From: an uncultured Clostridia bacterium
GTDB taxonomy: Bacteria > Bacillota > Clostridia > Oscillospirales > Ruminococcaceae
Reading direction: 5' to 3'
Length of the DNA stretch: 7,114 nt
NCBI GenBank assembly: GCA_937871145.1
Contig: CALMXN010000209.1
Span: forward strand, 1-7,114
Of the stretch, positions 1 through 6,313 are shown piece after piece. Positions within the stretch are counted from its first letter, which is position 1; the number at the start of each line of letters is the position of its first letter. The position numbers and the translations under genes are program-made. The notes beneath the pieces are model-generated. The model saw only the letters and a list, made by a program, of their open reading frames with translations. It was not told where the DNA came from and searched no databases.

Positions 1-270
1 TTTTCCTGAACTTTCAGGTCCATAAATCTCAACAATACGTCCTCGAGGAACTCCGCCGATACCAAGAGCAGAATCAAGAGCAAGCGAACCTGTTGGTATG
101 CAATCTACCTTCAGGGCAGCAGACTGGCCAAGCTTCATTACTGCTCCTGCACCAAACTGCTTTTCAATCTGTGCTATTGCGGTTTCTATTGCTTTTTTCT
201 TATCATCGCTTGAAAGTGGTCCGTCATTCCTTTTTTTGATTTCTGCCAGTTTCTTTTTATCTGCTGCCAT
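1..270 (-). CDS. recA: RecA recombinase, N-terminal 90 residues (cut by window edge)
   Basis: This is the start of RecA, the ATP-dependent strand-exchange protein of homologous recombination and the co-protease that triggers LexA cleavage in the SOS response. Translated from the ATG at 270, it shows the family N-terminus: an IEKQFGAGAVMKLG segment (residues about 36-49), PTGSLALDSALGIGGVPRGR, then IVEIYGPESSGK. The Walker A motif runs into the window edge, with its lysine as residue 90, the last codon visible. The reading frame is open to position 1, so the truncation is caused by the window. In E. coli RecA the same lysine is residue 72, so this protein has about 18 extra N-terminal residues, rich in Lys and Asp. 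The start is supported by a perfect AGGAGG seven bases upstream. It lies 36 bases after prmC with no terminator between, so it may be co-transcribed, although a possible promoter of its own lies in the end of prmC. The identification is firm. Confidence 0.96.
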   Translation of the reverse strand, partial: MAADKKKLAEIKKRNDGPLSSDDKKKAIETAIAQIEKQFGAGAVMKLGQSAALKVDCIPTGSLALDSALGIGGVPRGRIVEIYGPESSGK

Positions 271-277
271 ATATAAT

Positions 278-283
278 CCTCCT
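278..283 (-). promoter_or_regulatory. Ribosome binding site of recA
   Basis: The minus strand reads AGGAGG here, a perfect anti-16S match, seven bases before the ATG at 270. It fixes the recA start at the lysine-rich MAADKKK N-terminus and not at a later codon, so the N-terminal extension is real. Confidence 0.85.
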
Positions 284-306
284 GATATGTATTTTTATAT
301 TAAAAG

Positions 307-1161
307 TTATTTTTTTCGACCTTTGACAACTCTGATTATACCACATAAGTCCTCTTTAAAGCAAATATCGTCAAAGCCGTTTTCTTTTAGTATTTCTTCA
401 ATCTGCTTATGTTGATTTATTCCGCATTCAAATGCAAGTATGCCGTTTTCCTTGAGTTTATCTTTCCACAAAGCTGTTATTGCTCTGTAAAAATGAAGTC
501 CGTCATCGCCGCCGGCAAGTGCCATTTCAGGCTCAAACGTGACTTCCTTCTGAAGACACTTCATATCCTGTGCAGTAATATAAGGTGGGTTTGATACTAT
601 CATATCAGCCTGTGGGAGATTGTCAAGAGTCTTTGAGTCGCAAACATTACCCTTAATCAGCTTGACAGATGAATTGTTTTCGTTAATGTTCTTCTGAAGA
701 TAAGGAATTGCCATATCTGAAAGCTCAACAGCAAAAACCTTTGAGCCTTTGCACATTTTTTCTATTGAGATTGCAATACATCCGCTACCGCTACAAAGGT
801 CAACAACAACAGGCTCTTTGAAATCCTTTAAGCTTTCCAGTACTGATTCAACAAGAGTTTCAGTATCCTGACGTGGAATCAGAACGCCCTCGCCAACCTT
901 AAAATTGAAAGAATAGAATTCCCATTCGCCGAGAATATACTGCAATGGCTCGCCTGATTTTCTCCTGTTGACATAGCCGTTTACTTCTTCAATAATGCTG
1001 TTGTCGAGAGGCATATTTTCTTTTATAGGAAGCTCGTGCTTTTTTATTCCTGTTGCTTTTTCAATTATATAAAAAGCCTCCTGGCTGTAGTTTTCTATGC
1101 CAGTCATTTTAAGTATTGCTTTTGCGTTGTTGTATAATGTGCCTGCGGTCATTTCTACCAT
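307..1161 (-). CDS. prmC: Release factor glutamine methyltransferase PrmC (HemK)
   Basis: PrmC uses S-adenosylmethionine to methylate the glutamine of the GGQ motif in class I release factors RF1 and RF2, which improves translation termination in the cytoplasm. The 284-residue length is normal for the family. Visible motifs are GEPLQYI in the N-terminal helical domain (residues 70-76), PRQDTE (96-101), the SAM-binding loop DLCSGSGCIA (121-130; a Cys stands where DLGTGSG is common), the catalytic NPPY tetrapeptide that grips the substrate glutamine (191-194), and the following EPEMAL segment (210-215). The ATG at 1161 overlaps the last seven bases of yqhQ and has an AGGA six bases upstream. 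An in-frame ATG at 1152 is an alternative start that would lose three residues. The overlap implies translational coupling to yqhQ. No terminator follows the stop codon. In many Firmicutes yqhQ, prmC and prfA are neighbours, whereas here recA follows. Confidence 0.95.
   Translation of the reverse strand: MVEMTAGTLYNNAKAILKMTGIENYSQEAFYIIEKATGIKKHELPIKENMPLDNSIIEEVNGYVNRRKSGEPLQYILGEWEFYSFNFKVGEGVLIPRQDTETLVESVLESLKDFKEPVVVDLCSGSGCIAISIEKMCKGSKVFAVELSDMAIPYLQKNINENNSSVKLIKGNVCDSKTLDNLPQADMIVSNPPYITAQDMKCLQKEVTFEPEMALAGGDDGLHFYRAITALWKDKLKENGILAFECGINQHKQIEEILKENGFDDICFKEDLCGIIRVVKGRKK
335..364 (-). promoter_or_regulatory. Possible recA promoter inside the 3' end of prmC
   Basis: On the minus strand TATAAT (340-335) is preceded directly by TGG, which makes an extended -10 element (TGnTATAAT). 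A weak -35 candidate, TTGCTT, lies at 364-359 with an 18-base spacer. Transcription would start near 328 and leave about 58 bases of leader before recA. The element lies within the last codons of prmC, so it could also arise by chance in A+T-rich coding sequence. Having a separate promoter would fit the common need to control recA apart from translation genes. No GAAC-N4-GTTC LexA site was seen nearby. Confidence 0.4.
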
Positions 1162-2108
1162 CTATCTTCCTCTTTATCTTCCGGGATTACTTTTTCCATT
1201 GCCGCAATAGCAACTTCAATCTGTTTCTCATTTGGCTCACGTGTTGTAAGTCTCTGAAGTGCAAGGCCTGGAGCTGAAATTATTTTTGTGAATGGATTTG
1301 AATATCTACCTGCAAGCTTGATTATTTCATAAGCTATTCCCATAACTAATGGTAAAAGCAAGAGCTTTAGAATCATCCTCTTTAATCTTGATGACCAGGT
1401 TACTACAGAAAATACAAGTATGCTGACAATGAGTACGATTATTATAAAGCTTGTCCCGCAACGTGGATGAAAACGCGAATGTTTCTTAATATTATCAACG
1501 GTAAGCTCCTCACCAGCCTCATAGCAGGCAATGGTTTTATGCTCAGCACCGTGATATTCATAAGTTGTCTGAATGTCTTTAAGCTTTGAAGTAAGCCACA
1601 GATAAACAATAAAAATAGCTATTTTTATTCCGCCCTCAATAAGTGTGAGAAGAATGTTGCTTTCAATATAGTTATCAAAGAATTTTACTATAAAAGTCGG
1701 AATAAACACAAATAATCCAATGGCAAGAAGTACGCCAAGTATGGTAGCAAATGTAGTAAGAATCGGCATCATCTTGTTGCCAAGCTTTTTTTCAAGCCAC
1801 GCCTCAAACTTTGAAGGTTTTTCCTCATCATCTACCATCTGTTTGTCAGCAGATTTACTGATGCATTTATATCCTTCAACAAGTGTATCCGCAAAGTTGA
1901 ATACGCCTCTTACAAAAGGTGTCTTTTTGTACCAGGGACGGTTCTTACCATTGTTGATTTCCCATTCTTCAACATCTATTTCACCATTTGGAAGTCGGCA
2001 TGCCATTGCTGACTTGTCAATTCCTCTCATCATAATTCCTTCAATGAGAGCCTGACCGCCTATCTTGGATTTAAATTTGCATTTTTCGTCTGTCTTCTTT
2101 TTTGCCAT
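1155..2108 (-). CDS. yqhQ: YqhQ-family (DUF1385) membrane protein
   Basis: This 317-residue protein belongs to the DUF1385/YqhQ family, polytopic membrane proteins that are widespread in Firmicutes and have no well-established biochemical role. The hallmarks are present: GGQALIEGIMMRG near the N-terminus (residues 17-29), YHGAEHKTIACYEAGE (185-200), HPRCGTSF (214-221), and a C-terminal APGLALQRLTTREP followed by QIEVAIAA (279-303). The conserved His, Glu and Cys residues of these motifs suggest a metal site, but that is only inference. Hydrophobic stretches at about 114-144, 151-174, 219-237 and 246-264 suggest four or so membrane segments. The start at 2108 has an AAGGAAG ribosome binding site. 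It lies 30 bases after the histidine kinase gene and overlaps prmC at its 3' end. Linkage to prmC is usual for the family, whereas placement directly after a two-component system is less familiar. Family assignment is confident, but function is unknown. Confidence 0.92.
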   Translation of the reverse strand: MAKKKTDEKCKFKSKIGGQALIEGIMMRGIDKSAMACRLPNGEIDVEEWEINNGKNRPWYKKTPFVRGVFNFADTLVEGYKCISKSADKQMVDDEEKPSKFEAWLEKKLGNKMMPILTTFATILGVLLAIGLFVFIPTFIVKFFDNYIESNILLTLIEGGIKIAIFIVYLWLTSKLKDIQTTYEYHGAEHKTIACYEAGEELTVDNIKKHSRFHPRCGTSFIIIVLIVSILVFSVVTWSSRLKRMILKLLLLPLVMGIAYEIIKLAGRYSNPFTKIISAPGLALQRLTTREPNEKQIEVAIAAMEKVIPEDKEEDRW

Positions 2109-2138
2109 TTATTCTTCCTTTCTTCTTTTAAAAGAAGC

Positions 2139-3569
2139 TTATTCCTGTTCAGGCTTAGGTTCAGCCTTTTTAACAATAGCAGGTAGAGTTATTATTACTG
2201 TTGTGCCGACATTTTCCTTACTTGTGATAGTAAGAGTACCGCCGTGCATATTGATAATTTCATCAGCAACCGCAAGTCCTATTCCAGAACCACGTCGGCT
2301 GTGATTTGCCTTATAGAATTTTGTCTTAACCTTTGATAAATCAGCATCACTTATTCCGCAACCTGTATCCGCAATAGTGATTACAATCGCATTATCTTCT
2401 TCAGAAGCATCAATAGTGACAGTATCGCCAGGATCTGAATATTTGATTGCATTATCAATAATATTAATGAAAACCTGTCTTAATCTGTTCTTGTCACCAT
2501 AAACAAATGGTAACATATCAGGCTCATAATAAATAACATGTATATTTTCACGATATGCTCTGTCCTGATATACAAGCACTGCTTCACCAAGCTCTGCAAG
2601 AATATCCATAGTTGATTTCTGCAAGGTGAATCTTCCGTTCTGAATACGTGAGAAGTCAAGAAGCTCTTCAACCATCTGCGAAAGTCTTTCAGTTTCGCTT
2701 GTGATAACACGCATACCTTTTTTTATCATCTGTGGATCTTCAATTCCATTAAGCGTTTCGCTCCAACCCTTTATAGCTGTCAAAGGCGTTCGAAGTTCAT
2801 GTGAAACTGAAGATATAAATTCATTCTTTACCGATTCGGCATTAGAAAGCTCGTCCGCCATACTATTGATAATATCGCAAAGATCACCGAGCTCGTCATT
2901 GTTTTTCTTCTTTATTCGCTGAGAGAAGTCGCCTGTTGCAAACAGCCTTGCTGTTGAACCAATCTGCCTTACAGGGATAACGATTGATTTAACAAAATAC
3001 AAACCAGACAAAATCATAAGCATAATAATTGCTACAAAAATAATAGTAATAATAAACACAAAGCTTATAATCTGACTGTCGACCTCAGACATGGAGGTGA
3101 CAAGCTTTAACGCCTCATACTTGCTTGTGCCTGTGACAGGGACAAGCACACATATTGACATTACCTTTTCGCCGCTTTCAAGCCGGCTTATATGATAACC
3201 ATAGCCGTTCGGGTTTTCCCTTGCCTGACGGTAATCGGTCATATCAATAACCTCATCAGAGGTAAAGCCTGACGATGTAAGAGCAATATTACCATCAATG
3301 TTGATAGCCATAAGCTCCATACTGTCCTTATCAGAAAAGTTCTGAACGTAGTTTCGGAGTTCTGTTGAAAAGTTGGCTGACTGATCCTGTGAGGCTTTTA
3401 AAAGCATACTGTTAATCAAATTCAGCTTTGATGTCATATATTGCTTTGCTGAGTTGTAGTAGTAATTCTGAACAGCAACACTGAACACAACTTCAATTAT
3501 TATTAAAATAACAAGTATAATACCAAGGCTGTTTATCAACCAGCGTTGAGTTATGCTCCTTTTTGCCAC
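2139..3569 (-). CDS. Membrane sensor histidine kinase (HAMP-HisKA-HATPase), GTG start
   Basis: This is a class I sensor kinase that should autophosphorylate on His and pass phosphate to the response regulator encoded just upstream. From the GTG at 3569 it has 476 residues. A first membrane helix (about 11-33) and a second (about 167-193) bracket an extracytoplasmic region of about 130 residues, whose MAINIDGNIALTSSGF stretch resembles a PAS/CACHE-type sensor fold. HAMP follows (about 194-246), then HisKA with SVSHELRTPL (phospho-acceptor His257), then an ATPase domain with the N box IIDNAIKYS (Asn373), DTGCGI and GSGIGLAV. The start choice rests on GAGGAGG placed seven bases before GTG. An in-frame ATG at 3593 lacks any ribosome binding site because TTAATTAATTAA repeats lie upstream of it, and it would put charged and glycine residues before the helix. 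The tail KKAEPKPEQE is charged. The gene lies 34 bases after the regulator gene. PhoR/ResE/WalK-like architecture is clear, but the signal is unknown. Confidence 0.93.
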   Translation of the reverse strand: MAKRSITQRWLINSLGIILVILIIIEVVFSVAVQNYYYNSAKQYMTSKLNLINSMLLKASQDQSANFSTELRNYVQNFSDKDSMELMAINIDGNIALTSSGFTSDEVIDMTDYRQARENPNGYGYHISRLESGEKVMSICVLVPVTGTSKYEALKLVTSMSEVDSQIISFVFIITIIFVAIIMLMILSGLYFVKSIVIPVRQIGSTARLFATGDFSQRIKKKNNDELGDLCDIINSMADELSNAESVKNEFISSVSHELRTPLTAIKGWSETLNGIEDPQMIKKGMRVITSETERLSQMVEELLDFSRIQNGRFTLQKSTMDILAELGEAVLVYQDRAYRENIHVIYYEPDMLPFVYGDKNRLRQVFINIIDNAIKYSDPGDTVTIDASEEDNAIVITIADTGCGISDADLSKVKTKFYKANHSRRGSGIGLAVADEIINMHGGTLTITSKENVGTTVIITLPAIVKKAEPKPEQE

Positions 3570-3576
3570 CCCGAAT

Positions 3577-3582
3577 CCTCCT
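3577..3582 (-). promoter_or_regulatory. Ribosome binding site selecting the GTG start of the kinase
   Basis: The minus strand reads AGGAGG (within GAGAGGAGGA) seven bases before GTG at 3569. It lies inside the reading frame that would begin at the ATG at 3593, so it would be wasted if that ATG were used. This is the reason for annotating the shorter, GTG-started kinase. Confidence 0.8.
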
Positions 3583-3603
3583 CTCAGCGTCATTTTTAAT
3601 TAA

Positions 3604-4314
3604 TTAATTATCCTGATTGCCTGCTTCCCACTTATAGCCAAAACCCCATATTGTGAGTATATACCGTGGGTTTGAAGGCTCGTCCTCAATTTTCATTCTT
3701 ATACGGCGGATATTTACGTCAACAATCTTATCGTCACCATAATAACTCTCGCCCCATATCTGATTGAGAATGCTCTGCCTGTCAAGGGCAATATTCTGAT
3801 TTCTGAGAAAATACTCAATAATCTGATATTCAACCTGTGTGAGATCAAGTGGTTCTTCATTCTTGAATATTGTTCTGCTCTTTAAGTTAAGAGTAAATGG
3901 TCCTGATTTTAAAAACTGTATATCTTCTTTTTTAGAGTTCGTCATACACACACGTCTGTATATAGCATCAACTCTTGCAACAAGCTCTGACGGTGAAAAT
4001 GGCTTTGTGATATAATCATCAGCACCAATCATAAGTCCGCTGACCTTGTCCATTTCCTGAGTTTTAGCTGAAAGCATAATAATCCCAAGCTTACTGCTCC
4101 TCTCACGGAGCTTTTTGCAGACCTGAAATCCGTCAATTCCAGGCATCATTATATCAAGTAATGCAACATCAAAGTTACCGTTCATCTGGTCAAAAACCTT
4201 AATAGCTTCCTCCCCACAGTTTACATCAACAACGTCATAACCAGCTCGCTTAAGGTTGATAACAACAAATTCTCTGATTACGTCTTCGTCCTCACAAACA
4301 AGTATTTTCTTCAT
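3604..4314 (-). CDS. OmpR/PhoB-family response regulator
   Basis: This 236-residue DNA-binding response regulator is the presumed partner of the downstream histidine kinase. The N-terminal receiver domain (about 1-118) has the acidic pair Glu8-Asp9, the phospho-acceptor Asp54 in LLDIMMPGIDG, Ser82 in MLSAK in the position of the switch Thr/Ser, and Lys104 in YITKPF. The C-terminal winged helix (about 130-232) has the family signature LTQVEYQIIEYFL, an IVDVNIRRIRMKI recognition helix and a GFGYKWE wing. Length and domain order are standard. It would bind direct repeats upstream of target genes once phosphorylated. The ATG at 4314 is preceded by AAGGGA about nine bases upstream. It starts 22 bases after the lipoprotein gene with no terminator, so it is probably in the same operon. 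The target genes cannot be read from this window. PhoB/WalR/ResD-like subfamilies cannot be separated by eye. Confidence 0.95.
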   Translation of the reverse strand: MKKILVCEDEDVIREFVVINLKRAGYDVVDVNCGEEAIKVFDQMNGNFDVALLDIMMPGIDGFQVCKKLRERSSKLGIIMLSAKTQEMDKVSGLMIGADDYITKPFSPSELVARVDAIYRRVCMTNSKKEDIQFLKSGPFTLNLKSRTIFKNEEPLDLTQVEYQIIEYFLRNQNIALDRQSILNQIWGESYYGDDKIVDVNIRRIRMKIEDEPSNPRYILTIWGFGYKWEAGNQDN

Positions 4315-4336
4315 ATTTCATCTTCCCTTCTGTCAA

Positions 4337-5665
4337 TTATAAGATATGGAAACAATCGTTTATTTCTGAATCTGTCATTAGAAAATCTTTATCCTTGGAA
4401 TTAACCTGCTTTATTAAATAATCCAGCTGGCCCTGAGATTTAATAACATAATAGCCTTCTGAAATAAATTCAGATGTCTTCTGACGAGTTGAAACTTTAA
4501 TTCTCATAAGCTCGGTCATATCGTCCTTCATTTCACCATCATACTTATAAAAAATTATTTCATCAGAAACAGTATCTGTTTTTATGGTTACTTTCCCAAC
4601 CCATCTGTCAAGAATGACAAATACATACGACTTGTTGATATTATAATAGCTATTATATTTAATGCTGAGTGTTCCTTTTATGTCAAATGTCTTCCACACA
4701 GTATTGTATACAATTTCTTTTAGAGGGTCTGCCCCTATATATCCTGTAAATGGTGTTACTGTGGGAATTTCGATATTCCCGTCATCATCAATATCTTTTG
4801 AAAGATATCCAGCCTGTCTGACTGTTTTTTCAGCAAATGTATTATCAAGGAACGGATTTACAAGCTTGTTGTCCTTGAAATAAATAACTTCTGTCTGAAT
4901 ATTTCCGTCGCCCCTGACGCTGTCGACATAAAGTGCTTTTGTATTATCGTCGAGCATGCCATTTTCCATACTTGCAAAGGAAACTGAATCGTTTCGCATT
5001 TTAACGTTGCTCTTATTCAGAATCAGTCTGTCACCCTGAACGTTGAACTTGCACATATTGAATATTGGCGGTTGATTTCCGCTTGGCTTACTGATTGAAA
5101 TTATTTCATTATTCTTGTCATTATCAAGATCAAGGATATCCATAATCGAATAAGTTTCAGTGTGGATATTTTCAAGAACGCCTTTTGAATATTTATATAC
5201 CTGCATTGTCTTATCGGGTTGATTTGTAATACCAAAGCCGACAGTGAGATATATCTGTTTTCCGTTTCCGATTGGGGATACGATAACCTTGTCAACCTCT
5301 TCACCTGCCTGGTGACTATCATATACTGACTGCCACTTACCGTTGATCTGGTCAAGCACGTTGATTCTTATTGTACTTTCAGAAGTGGATGTATTGATTC
5401 TTTTATAAAATACGATTGCTTCATCAGAAGGCTCATCATCAAGATTGCATATAACAAAGGCAGAACGCTTGTCCCCGTTATTAGGATATTTGAGCTGAAT
5501 ATTCTTGCCAATGCTTTTAATAAGAGCATCATGAATTTCAGTCTGTTCCTTGCTTAATTTAGGAGCATATAAAACTCCTTCGATTCCTATATTAGTAAAT
5601 GTACAGCCTGAAAGCAATGTCGCAAGCAGACATAAAGCTATTATAAGAGCTGCTTTGTTTTTCAT
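4337..5665 (-). CDS. Putative lipoprotein with Asp-rich VCBS/EF-hand-like loops
   Basis: I do not recognise this 442-residue protein as a named family. It begins with a lipoprotein signal peptide: Lys2/Lys4, a hydrophobic core to residue 18, and the lipobox LSGC with Cys21 as the lipidated residue, so it should be anchored on the outer face of the membrane. The mature part is predicted to be mostly beta strand and carries at least two Asp-rich loops of the calcium-binding type seen in FG-GAP/VCBS and EF-hand repeats: DLDNDKNNE (179-187) and DIDDDGNIE (291-299). A degenerate third, NLDDEPSDEAIVFYK, lies at 74-88. A divergent beta-propeller is a reasonable guess. The start at 5665 is chosen for the signal peptide and a GGGGGA ribosome binding site. 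The longer frame from an ATG at 5740 would start upstream of the -10 element. It is the first gene of the unit that continues into the response regulator and kinase, so a role as an accessory sensor or a modulator of the kinase is plausible but unproven. Confidence 0.85.
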   Translation of the reverse strand: MKNKAALIIALCLLATLLSGCTFTNIGIEGVLYAPKLSKEQTEIHDALIKSIGKNIQLKYPNNGDKRSAFVICNLDDEPSDEAIVFYKRINTSTSESTIRINVLDQINGKWQSVYDSHQAGEEVDKVIVSPIGNGKQIYLTVGFGITNQPDKTMQVYKYSKGVLENIHTETYSIMDILDLDNDKNNEIISISKPSGNQPPIFNMCKFNVQGDRLILNKSNVKMRNDSVSFASMENGMLDDNTKALYVDSVRGDGNIQTEVIYFKDNKLVNPFLDNTFAEKTVRQAGYLSKDIDDDGNIEIPTVTPFTGYIGADPLKEIVYNTVWKTFDIKGTLSIKYNSYYNINKSYVFVILDRWVGKVTIKTDTVSDEIIFYKYDGEMKDDMTELMRIKVSTRQKTSEFISEGYYVIKSQGQLDYLIKQVNSKDKDFLMTDSEINDCFHIL

Positions 5666-5698
5666 ACTTCCCCCGTCATTTAACTTCAGAATTCTATA

Positions 5699-5710
5699 GA
5701 ACATATATTC
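5699..5710. promoter_or_regulatory. Imperfect GAAC-N4-GTTC dyad near the lipoprotein-operon transcription start
   Basis: The minus strand reads GAATATATGTTC, one base away from the perfect dyad GAACATATGTTC. The spacing and central bases resemble the Firmicutes LexA (SOS) box GAAC-N4-GTTC. It lies about 12-23 bases downstream of the predicted transcription start, where a repressor could block transcription. A second short dyad, TTCTATAGAA (5692-5701), overlaps it. The region is A+T-rich, so chance is a serious alternative. Confidence 0.25.
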
Positions 5711-5728
5711 CTGCTCAATAGTTAATTT

Positions 5729-5757
5729 ATTATAACACACAATTAATTAATTTTAAA
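5729..5757 (-). promoter_or_regulatory. Extended -10 promoter of the lipoprotein/two-component operon
   Basis: On the minus strand the -35 candidate TTTAAA (5757-5752) is separated by 17 bases from a perfect TATAAT (5734-5729). The -10 is preceded by TGT, giving the TGnTATAAT extended -10 form. The weak -35 is flanked by A+T-rich sequence that could act as an UP element. Transcription would start near 5722 and give a leader of about 57 bases before the lipoprotein ATG. The promoter begins 14 bases after the terminator of the zinc-ribbon gene, which marks it as the start of a separate unit. Confidence 0.7.
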
Positions 5758-5770
5758 GGTTTTTAAAATA

Positions 5771-5800
5771 AAATAAGGTGGATTTTATTCCACCTTATTT
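5771..5800 (-). terminator. Intrinsic terminator of the zinc-ribbon gene
   Basis: A perfect 12-base-pair inverted repeat, AAATAAGGTGGA and TCCACCTTATTT, encloses a six-base loop. On the minus strand it begins nine bases after the stop codon and is followed by TATTTTAAAA, giving a T-rich tail. On the plus strand the hairpin is not followed by a T run, so it appears to act only for minus-strand transcription. It separates the zinc-ribbon gene from the lipoprotein operon. Confidence 0.9.
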
Positions 5801-5809
5801 CTGTTAATA

Positions 5810-6280
5810 CTAACTGAGTTTTGTACCGCATCCCTGACAGAATCCAGATGATGCAGGACATTCCTTTCCACAGCCTGGACATACTTTTGTATCAGGCGCC
5901 GGAGCAGGTGCAGGAGCAACAGGATCCTCTGGTGCTTTTGTTCCGCAATTCGAGCAGAAAGCAACACCTACAGGAATTTCAGCACCGCAGTTTGTGCATA
6001 CCTTTGTTTTCTTAAGTGCCTGAAGCTGTGCCTTTTCTTCCTTGATTTTCTCAACGAGTGAAACAATTTCATCAAAAGCTGCCTTGAATTCTTCTGTTGG
6101 ATTTTCCTTATGCTTCTGATAATAAATCTTGCCAATATCAGTATACAGGGAATTGATTTTTCCCTCATCAGTGGCGATCTGTCTGTTGATACTGCTTGTA
6201 TCAGCCATATCCCTTACTTTTGATGTGGCAGAAGATGCTACTGAGCTGACCTTATTGCCAATTTTATTGAAAAAGTCCAT
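5810..6280 (-). CDS. Small protein with helical N-terminus and two C-terminal zinc ribbons
   Basis: This 156-residue protein resembles the loosely defined zinc-ribbon-domain proteins common in Clostridia, whose function is not established. The N-terminal half (about 1-90) is Ser/Ala-rich and then strongly helical, with a likely amphipathic helix at the start (MDFFNKIGNKV) and a probable coiled coil at about 65-90. Two zinc ribbons follow, each with the pattern C-x2-C-x10-C-x2-C: Cys95, 98, 109, 112 and Cys134, 137, 148, 151, with an extra Cys141 in the second. They are joined by a Pro/Ala linker (about 117-131). There is no signal peptide or membrane helix, so a cytoplasmic or peripheral location is likely. 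The start at 6280 has GGAGGG six bases upstream. A longer start at 6307 coincides with the predicted transcription start and is unlikely. The gene has its own consensus promoter and terminator, so it appears monocistronic. It may bind a protein or nucleic acid partner, but no role can be assigned. Confidence 0.88.
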   Translation of the reverse strand: MDFFNKIGNKVSSVASSATSKVRDMADTSSINRQIATDEGKINSLYTDIGKIYYQKHKENPTEEFKAAFDEIVSLVEKIKEEKAQLQALKKTKVCTNCGAEIPVGVAFCSNCGTKAPEDPVAPAPAPAPDTKVCPGCGKECPASSGFCQGCGTKLS

Positions 6281-6286
6281 TATTAT

Positions 6287-6292
6287 CCCTCC
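6287..6292 (-). promoter_or_regulatory. Ribosome binding site of the zinc-ribbon gene
   Basis: GGAGGG on the minus strand lies six bases before the ATG at 6280 and decides for that start over the in-frame ATG at 6307. Confidence 0.8.
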
Positions 6293-6313
6293 ACTTAAAA
6301 TATTCACATTATA

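Noticed and set aside
98..415. Plus-strand open frame of 105 codons
   Set aside because: It lies opposite recA and the end of prmC, has low-complexity hydrophobic content, no family resemblance and no good ribosome binding site. It is a shadow of the minus-strand genes.
2122..2137. 16-base perfect palindrome CTTCTTTTAAAAGAAG between the kinase and yqhQ genes
   Set aside because: It has no loop, is A/T-rich and is not followed by a T run. In RNA it would be a weak hairpin, so it is not called as a terminator or operator.
1720..2304. Plus-strand open frames opposite yqhQ and the kinase gene end
   Set aside because: These are antisense to strongly conserved coding sequence (YqhQ motifs and the kinase ATPase domain), with no motifs or start signals of their own.
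5666..5740. Longer lipoprotein starting at the ATG at 5740
   Set aside because: That ATG lies upstream of the predicted -10 element and would place 25 residues before the lipoprotein signal peptide, so the start at 5665 is preferred.
5785..6168. Alternative minus-strand frames overlapping the zinc-ribbon gene
   Set aside because: They are in other frames of a gene with clear Cys motifs, promoter, ribosome binding site and terminator. One of them even runs into the terminator hairpin.
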